A DNA stretch of 6,916 bases from CAZAGT01 sp964484515. GTDB lineage: Bacteria > Desulfobacterota > DSM-4660 > Desulfatiglandales > HGW-15. The translations under genes were made by a program, and so were the position numbers. The notes below the pieces were generated by a model. That model was given only the letters and a program-made list of their open reading frames with translations, made no database searches and was not told the DNA's origin. The stretch's first letter is position 1. Each line of letters begins with the position of its first letter. The stretch lies in assembly GCA_964484515.1 (NCBI GenBank), contig CAZAGT010000285.1:1-6916 (forward strand), read 5' to 3'. Below, piece after piece: positions 6,114 to 6,916 of the stretch.

Positions 6114-6916
6114 ATGGTTAAATCACTGTATTCAAAACTGGCCGTTGCACTTTTGGTGCTGTTTTGCCTGCTGGGAATATCCATTGTTATTTTAACCCAA
6201 CTCACCTCGGAGCTATATCAGCAGGAGGCCATCCAGAAACTCAATCGGAACCTGGCCAGACAAATCGTTGCCCAGAAGATACTCATGCAGGACCATCAGA
6301 TTAACCACGAGGGACTCAAGGAGATTTTTGACATGCTGATGGTGGTGAATCCCGGCATCGAGGTCTACCTGCTGAATCCCGACGGTGAAATATTGGCCTA
6401 CTCGGCCCCACCCGGCAAAGTCAAATTGAAGCGGGTTAGTTTGAAACCCATACAGGAGTGGTTTGGCGGGAACCCAAGGTTTCCGCTCAAAGGAGATGAT
6501 CCCCGCAACCCCGGCCGGGAGAAAGTGTTCACCGCTGCCCGTATTCCAGAGCAAGGCCCACTACAAGGATATTTGTACATCATCCTGGGAGGCGAGTTCT
6601 TCGACAGCGTCGTCCAGAAATTGAAGAGCAGCTACATCACGCAATTTAGTCTCTGGTGGGTTGCCGCAAGTTTGATTTTCGTTTTGGCGGCGGGTCTGAT
6701 GCTGTTTGCCTACTTGACCCGGAGACTGCGGCGCTTGGACTCCGTTATGGACTCATTGGATGTTGAGCAAATGACGGCTCAATTGCGGTCGCTAAGCGCC
6801 AAGGATCTGCGAAAAGGAGATGAAATCGACCGCTTGACCGCTACCTTTAAAGAGTTGGCCATGCGAATCCAAAACCAAATGGAGCAATTAAGGGAGGCGC
6901 ACGCATTGCGCAGGGA
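6114..6916 (+). CDS. Sensor histidine kinase, N-terminal part (cut by window edge)
   Basis: Translation from the ATG at 6114 is open to the window end (267 codons plus two bases). Residues about 7-29 form a first membrane span, then comes a periplasmic sensor region of about 145 residues, with VYLLNPDGEILAYS (84-97) recalling a PAS/Cache-like strand pattern. A second span lies at about 179-201, followed by basic TRRLRRLD (202-209), a HAMP-like linker with KGDEIDRLTATFKELA (234-249), and the beginning of a coiled coil. The histidine box and ATPase domain would lie just beyond the edge, so kinase identity rests on this architecture and the adjacent regulator gene. The start sits right after TAATAG, with only weak ribosome-binding sequence upstream, suggesting translational coupling. 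The signal sensed is unknown. Confidence 0.88.
   Translation, partial: MVKSLYSKLAVALLVLFCLLGISIVILTQLTSELYQQEAIQKLNRNLARQIVAQKILMQDHQINHEGLKEIFDMLMVVNPGIEVYLLNPDGEILAYSAPPGKVKLKRVSLKPIQEWFGGNPRFPLKGDDPRNPGREKVFTAARIPEQGPLQGYLYIILGGEFFDSVVQKLKSSYITQFSLWWVAASLIFVLAAGLMLFAYLTRRLRRLDSVMDSLDVEQMTAQLRSLSAKDLRKGDEIDRLTATFKELAMRIQNQMEQLREAHALRR

Overview
The window holds seven protein-coding genes and one family of dispersed, structured repeats; no rRNA, tRNA, CRISPR array, transposase or phage gene was seen. Gene content points to a Gram-negative anaerobe: a twin-arginine (Tat) exported protein, an iron-sulfur flavoprotein of a type common in anaerobes, and an OmpR-type two-component system. A member of the Desulfobacterota (former Deltaproteobacteria) is my best guess from general protein character, but no marker gene is present and this is inference only.

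Layout. Positions 1-56 are one end of a repeat that recurs at 4891-5262. At 205-2449 two plus-strand genes lie 34 bases apart: a DUF6282-type metal-dependent hydrolase with a Tat signal, and a GT-B glycosyltransferase of the MJ1255-like family. They are followed by a probable intrinsic terminator (2491-2518). A stand-alone iron-sulfur flavoprotein gene (2672-3205) has a strong ribosome binding site. A DUF488 gene (minus, 3404-3889) and a DUF72 gene (plus, 4098-4829) are transcribed divergently from a 208-base AT-rich spacer containing short repeats. The 555-base gap at 4830-5384 is mostly one imperfect palindromic element. The last two genes (5385 to the window edge) are an OmpR-family response regulator and its sensor histidine kinase; the kinase is cut by the window edge before its catalytic core.

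How they fit together. The regulator and kinase are a standard cognate pair, unusual only in sharing one reading frame separated by two consecutive stop codons. The hydrolase and glycosyltransferase are probably co-transcribed, but nothing shows a shared pathway: one is predicted to be exported and the other is cytoplasmic. The DUF488/DUF72 pair are both poorly characterised, and their divergent arrangement suggests a shared control region. The most unusual item is the repeat family: a roughly 370-base element with imperfect terminal inverted repeats and a long internal stem, plus a matching end at the start of the window. It looks like a non-autonomous MITE-like element. No complete new system is evident.
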